Assembly (NCBI GenBank): GCA_020639195.1
Contig: JACKHB010000003.1
Location: forward strand, 186,001-250,000
Source: Phycisphaeraceae bacterium
GTDB lineage: Bacteria > Planctomycetota > Phycisphaerae > Phycisphaerales > UBA1924
Direction of reading: 5' to 3'
Length of the DNA: 64,000 nt
The position numbers and the translations under genes were made by a program. Position 1 is the stretch's first letter. Each line of letters begins with the position of its first letter. The notes below the pieces were generated by a model. It saw only the letters and a program-made list of their open reading frames with translations. It had not been told where the DNA came from and searched no databases. Of the stretch, positions 45,478 through 53,119 are shown in pieces.

Positions 45478-46824
45478 TCACCGCGCCATCGGCACGCTCG
45501 GATCCCCGAAGAACATGAACTTCATGCCCTGGAAGAAGACCGACGCGGGGTACCAGCTCTCGGTCGGCTCGATCGTCCCGAGATTCTCGGCGTCCACGTA
45601 CCGCGCCACCGCGCTCTTCCAGCAGTCCCCCGCCCGGCGGTGCTCGGCCATCGCCAGCACGAACCCCTCGGCCAGCGTCAGGCCGCACGGCTGGCTGCCG
45701 GTGTTGCAGCCGATGTAGACGACCGCGCCGGTCGGGCCGTCGCGCAGGAGCCGCTCGCCCAGGCCGGTCCGGTTGAACTCGCCGCGTGCATAGCACGCCG
45801 GCGGCGGTGGGGGGCCGGTGAACACCTCGCCGTCGTTGGTGCCCGCGTGGAGCGCGCCGGATTCATCCTCGTACGGCTCGTAGGGCGGCAACGTCGCGAA
45901 GCGCGCGGTCGAGCATCCGGCCGAGAGCATCACCGGCGTCCGTCCGGCGTTGTCCATCGACGCGATGGCCCCCGCGCTCAGGCAGTTGTGCCACGTGTCG
46001 TCGCTGCCATGCCCCGCGTGCACCAGCAGCCCGACCCCCTCGCGGAGCAGGCCCATCACCTCCGCCTGCCGGGGCGGGTCGGCCCCCTGGCCGTCGTATC
46101 GCTTCTGGATCTCCCAGCCCTCTGGCATCGACGCGGCCCATTGGTCCATCCGCCCGCGCGCATCCACCCAGCCGCCGACCATGAGAAACCCCGCGCGGGT
46201 CGGCATCTCGCCCGCCTCGACCGCCCGCTCGTAGGCGATCGTCTTGGCGGCGACGGTCCGAACGTGCTCGGCCGTGCCGACGGGCCAACGCCCCAGCGCG
46301 ATGTCCGGGCGGTAGTCCACGCCGTCAAAGTTGATGGGGTCCTGCTTGTGCTTCTCCCCCCGCACCTCGCCGTAGTACCGCCCGTGGAACCCCTCGCTCG
46401 CGCCGTTCCAATCCTCGAATGCGCCGTCGGCGTGCGCGAGGTCGGCGTAGTACAGGTCGCTCGGGTAGAACGCGTAGTCGAAGGCGGGCTCGGTCACGCG
46501 ATCGAGCACCATGTAGCGGACCGGCATGATGTCCGCATCGCCCACCAGCAGGACGTACCCGATGCCATCGCGCCGCCACGCGTCGTAGAGGAATCGCTTG
46601 AGCCGCTCGGGGTCGTCGGCGCAGGGGCCGAGGTCATCACCCGCCTGGAGGGCCTCATCCAGCACGGCCACCCGCGTGGGGAGGCGCTGCGACTTGAAGG
46701 CGGCAAAGGGCCGGATCGAGTCGGCCAACGCCCGCGGCACAACGATGAGCAGCCCGGGATCGCCGGAGGCGGAGGCGGACATCGCCAGCAGCGAGAGGAT
46801 GGCGGCGGCAGTGGATCGCGGCAT
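45478..46824 (-). CDS. Secreted gingipain-like (peptidase C25) protein
   Basis: 448 residues from the ATG at 46824, which gives a signal peptide ending SASASG; the frame upstream to 47847 is not signal-like. The C25 fold is recognisable: LLIVVPRALADSIRPFAAFK, VLLVGDADIMPVRY, FYPSDLYYADLA and PDIALGRWPVGTAEH. The catalytic dyad is His272 in VHAGHGS and Cys304 in LSAGCSTA. C25 enzymes cut after Arg or Lys in the case of gingipains, but specificity cannot be read here. No C-terminal sorting domain is present: the protein ends soon after FFGDPSVPMAR. It is convergent with the ankyrin gene. Confidence 0.88.
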   Translation of the reverse strand: MPRSTAAAILSLLAMSASASGDPGLLIVVPRALADSIRPFAAFKSQRLPTRVAVLDEALQAGDDLGPCADDPERLKRFLYDAWRRDGIGYVLLVGDADIMPVRYMVLDRVTEPAFDYAFYPSDLYYADLAHADGAFEDWNGASEGFHGRYYGEVRGEKHKQDPINFDGVDYRPDIALGRWPVGTAEHVRTVAAKTIAYERAVEAGEMPTRAGFLMVGGWVDARGRMDQWAASMPEGWEIQKRYDGQGADPPRQAEVMGLLREGVGLLVHAGHGSDDTWHNCLSAGAIASMDNAGRTPVMLSAGCSTARFATLPPYEPYEDESGALHAGTNDGEVFTGPPPPPACYARGEFNRTGLGERLLRDGPTGAVVYIGCNTGSQPCGLTLAEGFVLAMAEHRRAGDCWKSAVARYVDAENLGTIEPTESWYPASVFFQGMKFMFFGDPSVPMAR

Positions 46825-46914
46825 GATGCAGAGCGTACCGCGCGGGAGTGGCCGAACGCTCCGAGCCGGCACCGATTCAATCCTCGGGCACCCCCGACGG
46901 TCGATACGAGCGAC

Positions 46915-47787
46915 ATGGCAGCATCTGCATGGCGCCACATAGCCACCGCCGTTTCCATCGTCGGGCTCACTGCGTCGTGCGCCCAAGCCCAACCCACCGC
47001 GGCGAGTCTCGTCGCAGACCTTCGTGACGACGACACCTACGCAAACGCCATGCGGGCGCACGACGCTCTCAAACGCCTGCCGATCCCCCCAATCGCGGAA
47101 CTCCAGGCCGCGCTGGATTCCTCCGACTGGCAGCAGCGGCAGATGGCATCCGGCCTGCTCTGGCGGCTTCTTCAACCGGAAGACCGGCGCGTGCAACGTC
47201 CCGACATCCCGACGTGGAGGTACGAGTCGCAGGGCGAGGTCACGCAGCGCCTGCTGGAGGTCACGATCGAGGGTTTGCGCCACGACGCCTTGCCGATCAG
47301 CGAGGACGGCGAGTTCTACAACTTTGTGTTCAATGCCGGTTACGGCGTTCGCAACCTCGCACGGCACGCCGTCCAGGCTCGCCCACTCCTCGAGGCCGGG
47401 CTCGACAGCGACGACCGCCAGCAGCGATTGCTGTGCGCGATGGTCTTGGGACTTGGAGGAGTCGCGGGGTCGGCCGCGCTCGCGGCTCCGATCCTGCTGC
47501 CTCACCTGCGCGACAACGATACTCCCGAGGATGCGAAGTGGGCTGTCCATGCGCTGTACGGCTTTGGTGAAGCCGTCCTGCCGATGCTGCGCGAGGCCCT
47601 CCCCGATGCCGATCGACAGCAGTCGGAACTGATCGAGCTCTTGATTCTGGATGTCACCTCGCCCCCGACGAGCCGGAAGGAACTCGAGGCTCGCGCGGCG
47701 CTCAATTCGATCGCGACGAGTGTCCTCGATCCCGCGGTCACCACACCGGAATTGAACGTCTGGTGGCTGGGCTACCTCCAGCCTTGA
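46915..47787 (+). CDS. Secreted HEAT-repeat protein
   Basis: 290 residues from ATG 46915 with a signal peptide (WRHIATAVSIVGLTASCAQA). The mature part is alpha-helical with HEAT-like units (AALDSSDWQQRQMASGLLW, RPLLEAGLDSDDRQQRLLCA, PILLPHLRDNDTPEDAKWAV, LPMLREALPDADRQQSELIE). No catalytic motif is visible. The start lies 91 bases upstream-divergent from the C25 peptidase, so the two may share a control region. It is one of two secreted HEAT-like proteins in the window; their sequences differ. Confidence 0.75.
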   Translation: MAASAWRHIATAVSIVGLTASCAQAQPTAASLVADLRDDDTYANAMRAHDALKRLPIPPIAELQAALDSSDWQQRQMASGLLWRLLQPEDRRVQRPDIPTWRYESQGEVTQRLLEVTIEGLRHDALPISEDGEFYNFVFNAGYGVRNLARHAVQARPLLEAGLDSDDRQQRLLCAMVLGLGGVAGSAALAAPILLPHLRDNDTPEDAKWAVHALYGFGEAVLPMLREALPDADRQQSELIELLILDVTSPPTSRKELEARAALNSIATSVLDPAVTTPELNVWWLGYLQP

Positions 47788-47845
47788 GCGCGGCCACGCG
47801 CGGCTCCGGGGCGTAGGCTTGAACGCCGCCCCTCCGGAGCCCGCC

Positions 47846-48196
47846 ATGGCGAATTACACGTACTCGAAGATCTCGCGTCGGACGCACCCTCCGTACGACC
47901 TGCAGGTGGTGGAATCCAGCGATGCGTACGGGCTGGTGGACTACAAGAGCGACATCGAGGAGATCCACGTGACGGTGCCGCCGGCCGATGACGTGCGGTC
48001 GGGCCAGTACTGGAGCTACCCGCACATCACGTTCGTGGACGCTTCGGGCAACCGCGACCATCTGTACATCGTCAAGGGCGCCAAGGGCCACTACGCCGCG
48101 ACCTCGCGGGGCAAGCGGATCGTGCTGTCGGCCAGCGAGTGGCTGCTGTTCCGGCGGATCGTCGAGGACATGAGCGCGCTGTACGGCCACATCTGA
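47846..48196 (+). CDS. Small protein of unknown function
   Basis: 116 residues from the ATG at 47846, with GGAG about seven bases upstream; an ATG at 47819 has no such sequence. It is soluble, beta-rich and starts MANYTYSKISRRTHPPYDLQ. Notable are EEIHVTVPPADDVRSGQYWS, PHITFVDASGNRDHLYIVKG and a C-terminal helix SEWLLFRRIVEDMSALYG. I recognise no family. It is convergent with the VOC gene. Confidence 0.7.
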   Translation: MANYTYSKISRRTHPPYDLQVVESSDAYGLVDYKSDIEEIHVTVPPADDVRSGQYWSYPHITFVDASGNRDHLYIVKGAKGHYAATSRGKRIVLSASEWLLFRRIVEDMSALYGHI

Positions 48197-48214
48197 GCGC
48201 GGGCGGATGGCGCC

Positions 48215-48571
48215 TCACGCCCGGTCGAGGGCGGTGGGGTGGCGCGGCTCGTAGATCGAAAGGCGCGTGCCGGCGGGCGTCTCGAGGCTGGAGACCAGGC
48301 CCCAGCCGTGGTCGGCGACCGGCTCGATCTCCCGGGCCCCGTGCGAGCGGAGCAGGTCGAGCGTCGGCCCGATCGAGTCGCACATGAGCCACACCCGATG
48401 CAGTTCCTCGCCCTCATCGGCGGGATGGAACGCCAGCTCCCCCGGCGGCATGGCGAAGATCAGCCAGCCCTGCCCGGCGTCGACCGCGGGCCAGCCCAGG
48501 GCATCGCGGAAGAAGGCGCGGTCCTGCTCGGCGTGGCGCGTGTAGATGAGGGTGTGGACGCCGGTGATCAT
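48215..48571 (-). CDS. VOC (glyoxalase/bleomycin-resistance) superfamily protein
   Basis: 118 residues from the ATG at 48571, which is preceded by GGAG about nine bases upstream. The paired beta-alpha-beta-beta-beta units are visible: GVHTLIYTRHAEQDRAFFRD, LGWPAVDAGQGWLIFAMPPG, ELAFHPA, then VWLMCDSIGPTLDLLRSHGA and TPAGTRLSIYEP. Metal-ligand positions hold His and Glu. The family covers dioxygenases, glyoxalases and drug-binding proteins. The frame is open upstream to an ATG at 48724, which would add about 51 residues including a membrane helix (FASLALIGFGALLIAGPI). That longer form is possible but atypical for VOC proteins. Confidence 0.82.
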   Translation of the reverse strand: MITGVHTLIYTRHAEQDRAFFRDALGWPAVDAGQGWLIFAMPPGELAFHPADEGEELHRVWLMCDSIGPTLDLLRSHGAREIEPVADHGWGLVSSLETPAGTRLSIYEPRHPTALDRA

Positions 48572-48788
48572 GGGGCGCGCTCCGGGTGGCACTGGAGAGT
48601 AGTCGCACCGCGCCGGTCGAATCGTGCATCCTCGTCGGTGGATCGGGCCGGCGATCAGGAGTGCACCGAAGCCGATCAGGGCGAGCGAGGCAAACGATGC
48701 GCCGTTCATGGTGGTGCGGTTCATGCCGCGATCCTGCTGTGCGGTTGCGAGACGCGTGTCTTCGTGCCTCGGAACTGGGGTGTGTTGA

Positions 48789-50207
48789 TTAGTTACTGAA
48801 TGAGAACTTTGCGTTGGAGTGCGTGGTGCCCAGCGTGTCGACGCCATTGCCGTTGCCCGACTGACCTGGGGTGGCCACACCCACCAAGTTCACAATCGGG
48901 CCGTAGTAGTTGTTAACGCTGATGAGCCAGTTGGCAGTTCGGTTGAACGAACAGGTGTTGCGAACGATGATGTTGCCGGCGCTGTCCACTCGAATCCCGT
49001 AGTTGGACCTCAGGCAGGTGTTGCCCTCGATGCGGTTCGTGCCTCCTCCGGTGCCTGAGACGCGGATGTTGGCGGTCTCTCCGACGAGTTCTCCATTGCC
49101 ATCGAGTAGATTGTTCAGGATGAGACATCCGAACTTTGCGAACACACCTTCTTGATGGTTGCCTGTGACGTTACTCCCAGAGATCGTGCTTGAGTTACCC
49201 ATGGAAAAGCCATTGCCCGCGTTGTCGAACACATCGCAGGCCGTGACCGTGCACTGGCCGCCGACAGTGATCCCGTCTCCGCCATTCGTCGAGATGCTGG
49301 AGGAGGAGATCGTTGAGGCGGTGAATCCGGAGACTTGAATACCCACGAGCGAGTTGGAATGGATATTGGAAGCGACGACGGTCCCTCCGATCATGTGCAC
49401 GCCTCTGCCGGAGTTATCGACGGCATCGCACCCGTCGATGGTGCAACCCTGCCCAAGGAAGAAGCCATCGCTGAGGTTGAGCGTGGCGACGCAGCGCGAG
49501 AAGACGCAGGAGTTGCCCGAGGAGAAGCCGAAGCCGGTAGTCTGGTAGGCCACGCAGTCGGTGAACGACACGCCATCGGCAGCGAGGTACCCGCCGCCGT
49601 TGGTGCTGCCGCGCGAGGTGCAGTTCGAGACGGTGCTCGCCGAGCCAACCGCGATGCCAACACCGGTGTTCCCGATGGCGGAGCAGTGGTCGACGACGCC
49701 GGAACTGACGAAGATACCCCGGCCGGCGTTGCCGCTGGTCAGGATGCCCTCGATGCGGCAGACCTGCTGGCCGATGGAGGAAACGTCGATGCCGTCGCCG
49801 CCCCAGTTGCGGATGGAGCCATTCATGACGGTGATGTTGGTGAAGCCGATGCCGAGGGAGCTGACGCCGTCGAACGCGCCCATGCCGGGGATGCCGACGA
49901 GGTCGAAGCCGTTGAGGTCGAGGGTGACGCCGCTCGCGGCGATCTCGATGCCGTGCTTGGCGACGACTCCGGTGATGTTGCCGGTGAGGTAGTACGAGCC
50001 GGGCGCGGTGATCTTGTAGAGGCTGTCGGCGTCGCCGGGGGTATTGGTGGAGTTGATGGCGATGCGGGGCTCGACCTCGGCGAGCGTCTTGTTCGTGCCG
50101 GCGACGGGTCCTGCGGGGGGGTCGAGCGGGCCGGCGACAAGGGCGAACGTGATGAGCGACACGCCCACGCCGATGGCGAGGGCGGGCAGGAGATGGTGGC
50201 GGCGCAT
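48789..50207 (-). CDS. Secreted right-handed parallel beta-helix protein
   Basis: 472 residues with GGAG six bases before the ATG at 50207. After a signal peptide (LLPALAIGVGVSLITFALVA) the protein is a parallel beta-helix: GSYYLTGNITGVVAKHGIEI, then many short turns of the form N-x-x-G-I-x-x-x-x (GNAGRGIFVSSGVVDHC, GNTGVGIAVGSASTVSNC, DNAGNGFSMGNSSTISGS). The Cys-rich turns may be disulfide-bonded outside the cell. This fold is used by polysaccharide lyases, adhesins and cell-surface proteins; no catalytic site is clear. It ends the conserved block before a repeat-rich accessory region. Confidence 0.85.
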   Translation of the reverse strand: MRRHHLLPALAIGVGVSLITFALVAGPLDPPAGPVAGTNKTLAEVEPRIAINSTNTPGDADSLYKITAPGSYYLTGNITGVVAKHGIEIAASGVTLDLNGFDLVGIPGMGAFDGVSSLGIGFTNITVMNGSIRNWGGDGIDVSSIGQQVCRIEGILTSGNAGRGIFVSSGVVDHCSAIGNTGVGIAVGSASTVSNCTSRGSTNGGGYLAADGVSFTDCVAYQTTGFGFSSGNSCVFSRCVATLNLSDGFFLGQGCTIDGCDAVDNSGRGVHMIGGTVVASNIHSNSLVGIQVSGFTASTISSSSISTNGGDGITVGGQCTVTACDVFDNAGNGFSMGNSSTISGSNVTGNHQEGVFAKFGCLILNNLLDGNGELVGETANIRVSGTGGGTNRIEGNTCLRSNYGIRVDSAGNIIVRNTCSFNRTANWLISVNNYYGPIVNLVGVATPGQSGNGNGVDTLGTTHSNAKFSFSN

Positions 50208-50268
50208 GGGTGCTCCCGGGGGCCCGGGGATGCGGCCAGACACAGGCCGCGGCCGGGCTCGGGGCCGA

Positions 50269-50274
50269 GTGTAC
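50269..50274 (-). promoter_or_regulatory. Candidate -10 element TACACT for the beta-helix protein gene
   Basis: GGTACACTCGG on the minus strand, about 61 bases upstream of the start at 50207. It matches the recurrent core and lies between the gene and the first repeat block. Confidence 0.35.
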
Positions 50275-50326
50275 CGGGGCGGGGTTGATTCAAGAACGGA
50301 AACTGAAGGCGGGGGGGACGGGCGAT

Positions 50327-50472
50327 GCCAAGGGTGCCAACCGACGCGCCCAAGGGGGCCACCCCTTCGGACGTGGCATCCTTCGGGCAGATCTCGCGGG
50401 ATTCGTCGGGTTTCTTCCCAAGGGTGCCAACGCCGGGAGCGTGGCACCCTTCGCGTCGATCGTGGCACCCTT
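50327..50472. repeat. Quasi-palindromic 143-bp repeat, copy 1
   Basis: Six copies of a 10-bp unit (AAGGGTGCCA or its complement TGGCACCCTT, some with one or two changes) at 50330(+), 50352(+), 50374(-), 50420(+), 50442(-) and 50463(-). The terminal units are perfect inverted repeats, and the outer stem is extended by CGACGCG (50342) pairing with CGCGTCG (50452). The arrangement reads as nested stems, a three-way junction. The element contains no TA dinucleotide and no stop codon in any of the six frames. It lies between the beta-helix gene and a small Cys/His-rich gene. Confidence 0.85.
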
Positions 50473-50536
50473 CGAGCGTCGATCCGGTGCGGGGCGAGCT
50501 CGATCCCGGCCCGTCCAAGGGCCAGCGGCGGCGGGG

Positions 50537-50791
50537 CTACGTCGCTCCGGTATCGGGTCGGCAGCGCTGGCAGGGAGCGACCTCGCTCGCCTTGAATCCC
50601 CTCGCCTCTTTCTCCAGTACCTCGTGGACGTGCGCCGGCGTGTCGCACCAGAACCAATCTTGGTCTGCAACGGCTGGCTCGCCCCCGTGCATCTTGATGT
50701 ACCCGCAACCCTCGCGATGCCAGCAGGCTCGCTTCCGCGTCCGGTTGATGTACACGGCGTATCGCATCCACTCAGAATACCTCCGAGCCAT
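50537..50791 (-). CDS. Small Cys/His-rich protein between the two repeats
   Basis: 84 residues from ATG 50791 (or 50767, MRYAVY). Sequence features are MRYAVYINRTRKRACWHREG, CGYIKMHGG, WFWCDTPAHVHEVLEKEA and a C-terminal CQRC. The pattern YxVYxN...H-x3-C...W...EA...CxxC occurs in small proteins of phages and plasmids, and the paired cysteines and histidines suggest a zinc site. GGAG or GGAGG lies about eleven bases upstream of either start. It is bracketed by repeat copies 1 and 2 and lies downstream of the primase gene on the same strand. It may be part of the mobile element. Confidence 0.6.
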   Translation of the reverse strand: MARRYSEWMRYAVYINRTRKRACWHREGCGYIKMHGGEPAVADQDWFWCDTPAHVHEVLEKEARGFKASEVAPCQRCRPDTGAT

Positions 50792-51092
50792 TGCCAGCGT
50801 CGCTCCCGCCAAGAGTGCCAACCGACGCGCCCAAGGGTGCCACCCCTTCGAGCGTGGCATCCTTCGGGCGAATCTCGGGGGATTCGTCGGATCTCGTCCC
50901 AAGGGTGCCAACGTCGGGAGTGTGGCCCTCTTCGCGCCGATCGTGGCACCCTTGGTCGTCACGTAGCGCCCACACCCAACCGCCGGAGAACGCTTCCTTG
51001 CGGGTGTCGATCGGCAGCGCCGACTTCGCCCGCTTGATCGTGCGTTCACTGAAGCCCGCCGCTCTCGATTCGGTCAGAACGACCCGGGCCAA
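50772..51092 (-). pseudogene. Primase C-terminal domain, out of frame, running into repeat copy 2
   Basis: This frame reads LARVVLTESRAAGFSERTIK, RAKSALPIDTRKEAF and SGGWVWALR, the winged-helix tail that closes RepA-type primase-helicases of mobile elements (S-E-R-T-x-x-R-A-K-x-x-L...GGWVW). It belongs after the Toprim/ATPase part in 51046-52512 but is separated from it by apparent one-base deletions. After ALRDDQ the frame enters repeat copy 2 and continues without a stop to 50772. The normal stop was probably displaced by the repeat. Confidence 0.65.
50808..50953. repeat. Quasi-palindromic 143-bp repeat, copy 2
   Basis: Same length and same unit spacing as copy 1: units at 50811(+), 50833(+), 50855(-), 50901(+), 50923(-) and 50944(-). 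About 88 percent of positions are identical by eye. Some stems carry mismatches or G-U pairs, so this copy is slightly decayed. It is also free of TA and of stops in all six frames, and it is fused to the 3' end of the primase reading frame. Confidence 0.85.
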
Positions 51093-52512
51093 CTTGGGGC
51101 CGTCGGCCAGACAGTCGCGCAGCCAATCGGCGCATCGTCGCGTTCAGTGCGCGCCGCCACATCCCATCCCGAGCGAGCGCCTCATCCGCGCTCACGTGCA
51201 CCGTCCCCGCCTCCCACGCCACCGCCGGACCGGCCCCATCGATCCGGTACGCCAGGCCCCCGGCGTCGGGCGCGAGGTTGTTCTTGATCGGCAGCAGCAG
51301 CCGGCGCATCGGGTCGGCCCGGTCCTTGCTCACGGCCCACGCCGCGCGGGCCGCAGCCGCGAACGCCAGCGACCCCATCGCCCGGTAGATCGCCGGCCCG
51401 CCGCCGGCCTTGTTGAGGTGCGTCACCGCGACCACCGCCACGCGATGGCGCATCGCCAATTCGCCCAGCGGCGCCAGCAGCCCGCGGATCTCCGCGTTCT
51501 TGTGCGAGTCCACGCCGCCTAGGTACGCCGTCACCGGGTCGATCACCACCAGGCGGCAGTCGCCGACGGACTCGACCGCCGCGTCGAGCGCGGGAAGATC
51601 GCGCGACAGGTCGAACGACCGCGCACAGACCCGCCCGTTCTCGCCCAGCGACCGGATCGACTCGAGCGCGATGATGCGCGCGGGGTCGGCCCCCGCGGCG
51701 TCCAGGCGCGGCCGGATCGTGTCCGCGATTGAGTCCTCCGCGCTCAGCAGCACCACCCCGCCGGGCGCGGGACGCTCGCCGCCATCGGGCCAGCCGGCGC
51801 CCGATGAGATCCGCGCCGCCATGTCGAGCGTCAGGAACGACTTGCCCAGGCCGGGGTCGCCGGCGATCAGCGTCACCTTGCCCAGCGCGATCCGCCCGGG
51901 CCACAGCCACGAGACCGGCTCGGGCGTGACATCCGCCAGGCGGACCACGATCGCGCCGCCGGCCAGCGACGCCGGCTGGGCGCGAAGAGGCGCAGCGCGC
52001 GCCGCAAGCGTCTCGAACGCCGAACGGTTCGCGCCCGCGATCACCGCCTCGCGGCAGTCCTTCGCCCCCTCGGGCGCCTCGATCGTGCGCACCGAAGCGC
52101 ACCGCCCGATCAGCGCCCCCGCGAGCCTGGCGGCGCCGGTGCGCCCCGCGTCGTCCGCGTCGGCGATGACCACGGCGTGTCGCCCGGCCAGCAGCGCGCC
52201 CAGCAGGTCGCCGCCGTGCCCGGCCATCGGCACGCCCACCGCGTCCAGCCCCAGCCCCAGCAGCGACGCCGCGTCGCTCGCGCCCTCGCACACGTACACC
52301 GGCCGGTCGGCGGTGGCCCCGGCGTACGCGTGCAGCGGCCACGGCAGGATCAGCCCCCGCCGGCCGCCCGTGGCGAAGTCCTTGCGCCCATCGGGCAGGC
52401 GATACGCCGTGCCGATGACCTCGCCCGCGCCATCGCGCTCCGCGATCGCCCAGCGCTGGCCATCGGGCCGCGCGATCGAGATCCACGCCCACCTGGCACG
52501 CCATCGGAACAC
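51046..52512 (-). CDS. Toprim/RepA-like primase-helicase of a mobile element (damaged)
   Basis: The open frame covers 488 residues: an N-terminal part, a Toprim domain with VYVCEGASDAASLLG (Glu76) and VVIADADDAG (Asp118/Asp120), then a RecA-like AAA ATPase with Walker A GDPGLGKS (218-225) and Walker B LVVIDPVT. This layout (DnaG-like Toprim plus RepA-type ATPase) is typical of plasmid and integrative-element replication proteins. The tail is shifted into another frame at about 51130-51190. The N-terminus is also odd: a zinc-binding-like SCHAEGC appears just upstream, in frame with this gene, while a plausible start (LTSCKLIIAHFPHHSD) lies in another frame, as if one C had been gained. It is probably inactive unless these are sequencing errors. 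Confidence 0.75.
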   Translation of the reverse strand: MFRWRARWAWISIARPDGQRWAIAERDGAGEVIGTAYRLPDGRKDFATGGRRGLILPWPLHAYAGATADRPVYVCEGASDAASLLGLGLDAVGVPMAGHGGDLLGALLAGRHAVVIADADDAGRTGAARLAGALIGRCASVRTIEAPEGAKDCREAVIAGANRSAFETLAARAAPLRAQPASLAGGAIVVRLADVTPEPVSWLWPGRIALGKVTLIAGDPGLGKSFLTLDMAARISSGAGWPDGGERPAPGGVVLLSAEDSIADTIRPRLDAAGADPARIIALESIRSLGENGRVCARSFDLSRDLPALDAAVESVGDCRLVVIDPVTAYLGGVDSHKNAEIRGLLAPLGELAMRHRVAVVAVTHLNKAGGGPAIYRAMGSLAFAAAARAAWAVSKDRADPMRRLLLPIKNNLAPDAGGLAYRIDGAGPAVAWEAGTVHVSADEALARDGMWRRALNATMRRLAARLSGRRPQVGPGRSDRIESGGLQ

Positions 52513-53119
52513 GCAGCGCCCATCACCGCACCCTTCCGCGTGGCACGAGTGCCGGGGAGTCGGAGTGGTGGGGGAAGTGCGCGATGATCAGCTTGCAGGA
52601 GGTCAGCGCGCGAGCGTGCTGGGTCGTGGGCGGGCTCGGTGGCTGGGTCGTGGGCCGGATCGCGCGCTGCATCGAGCGCGAGCAGCGCGCCCAGCGCCAT
52701 CCTGCGCTGGTCGGCCAGCCCATCGCCACACCGAGCGCCACACCGAGCGCCGGCCCGGATCAGACCAAGGGTGTCGCGGGAAGCGCCACGCGGGGCGGGA
52801 GTGGGGGTGGGGGTGGTGGGAGTGGGGGTGGTGGGAGTGGGGGGCCGCGAGGCGGCACGTCGGGACTGGGGAGGTCTCATACCCATGGGCGAGGTCTTCG
52901 CCAGCGCGCGCGCGCTGCGGGGGTGTCCCGCCGAACCGCCCGCGCAACTCCCGGTGGCGCATGGAATAGAAAATCTGTCAAAAATCCCCGATCGTCCCCG
53001 GGGCAGGGGCGCCGGCGCGCGCGCGTTCTGAAGCCTTGGCGCGCGACCGGTCCCAACCGCCTCCGCGCGGCCATCAGCACGCCCACCCGTACGATCCCTC
53101 GCGACCAAAGGAGGTGACC
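52513..53119. other. Gene-poor stretch with G-rich and direct repeats upstream of mgtE
   Basis: No gene is supported in these 607 bases, apart from the damaged primase N-terminus at the left (about 52513-52625). GCTGGGTCGTGGGC is directly repeated near 52618-52657, and CACACCGAGCGC-type repeats occur near 52726-52750. The right part holds the ribosome binding site of mgtE and presumably its promoter, which I could not define. Confidence 0.5.
52801..52845 (+). repeat. G-rich tandem tract with G-quadruplex potential
   Basis: A run of GTGGGGGTGG and GTGGTGGGAGTGGGG units with at least six runs of three or more G. It is stop-free and would encode Gly/Ser repeats on the plus strand. It lies between the primase remnant and mgtE. 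Confidence 0.6.

Noticed and set aside
50327..50953. CRISPR array or iterons of a plasmid origin
   Set aside because: The 10-bp units alternate in orientation and there are no uniform spacers, so it is not CRISPR. Iterons are same-strand repeats, and these are nested inverted units; an origin near the primase was considered but is not supported.
52584..53117. Plus-strand frame MISLQEVSARACWVV over the G-rich tract
   Set aside because: Its second half is Gly/Ser and Arg-rich translation of the repeat, it overlaps the start of mgtE, and nothing else supports it.
53020..53119. Magnesium riboswitch ahead of mgtE
   Set aside because: The 5' region lacks M-box or ykoK-like conserved pieces; only the strong Shine-Dalgarno stands out.
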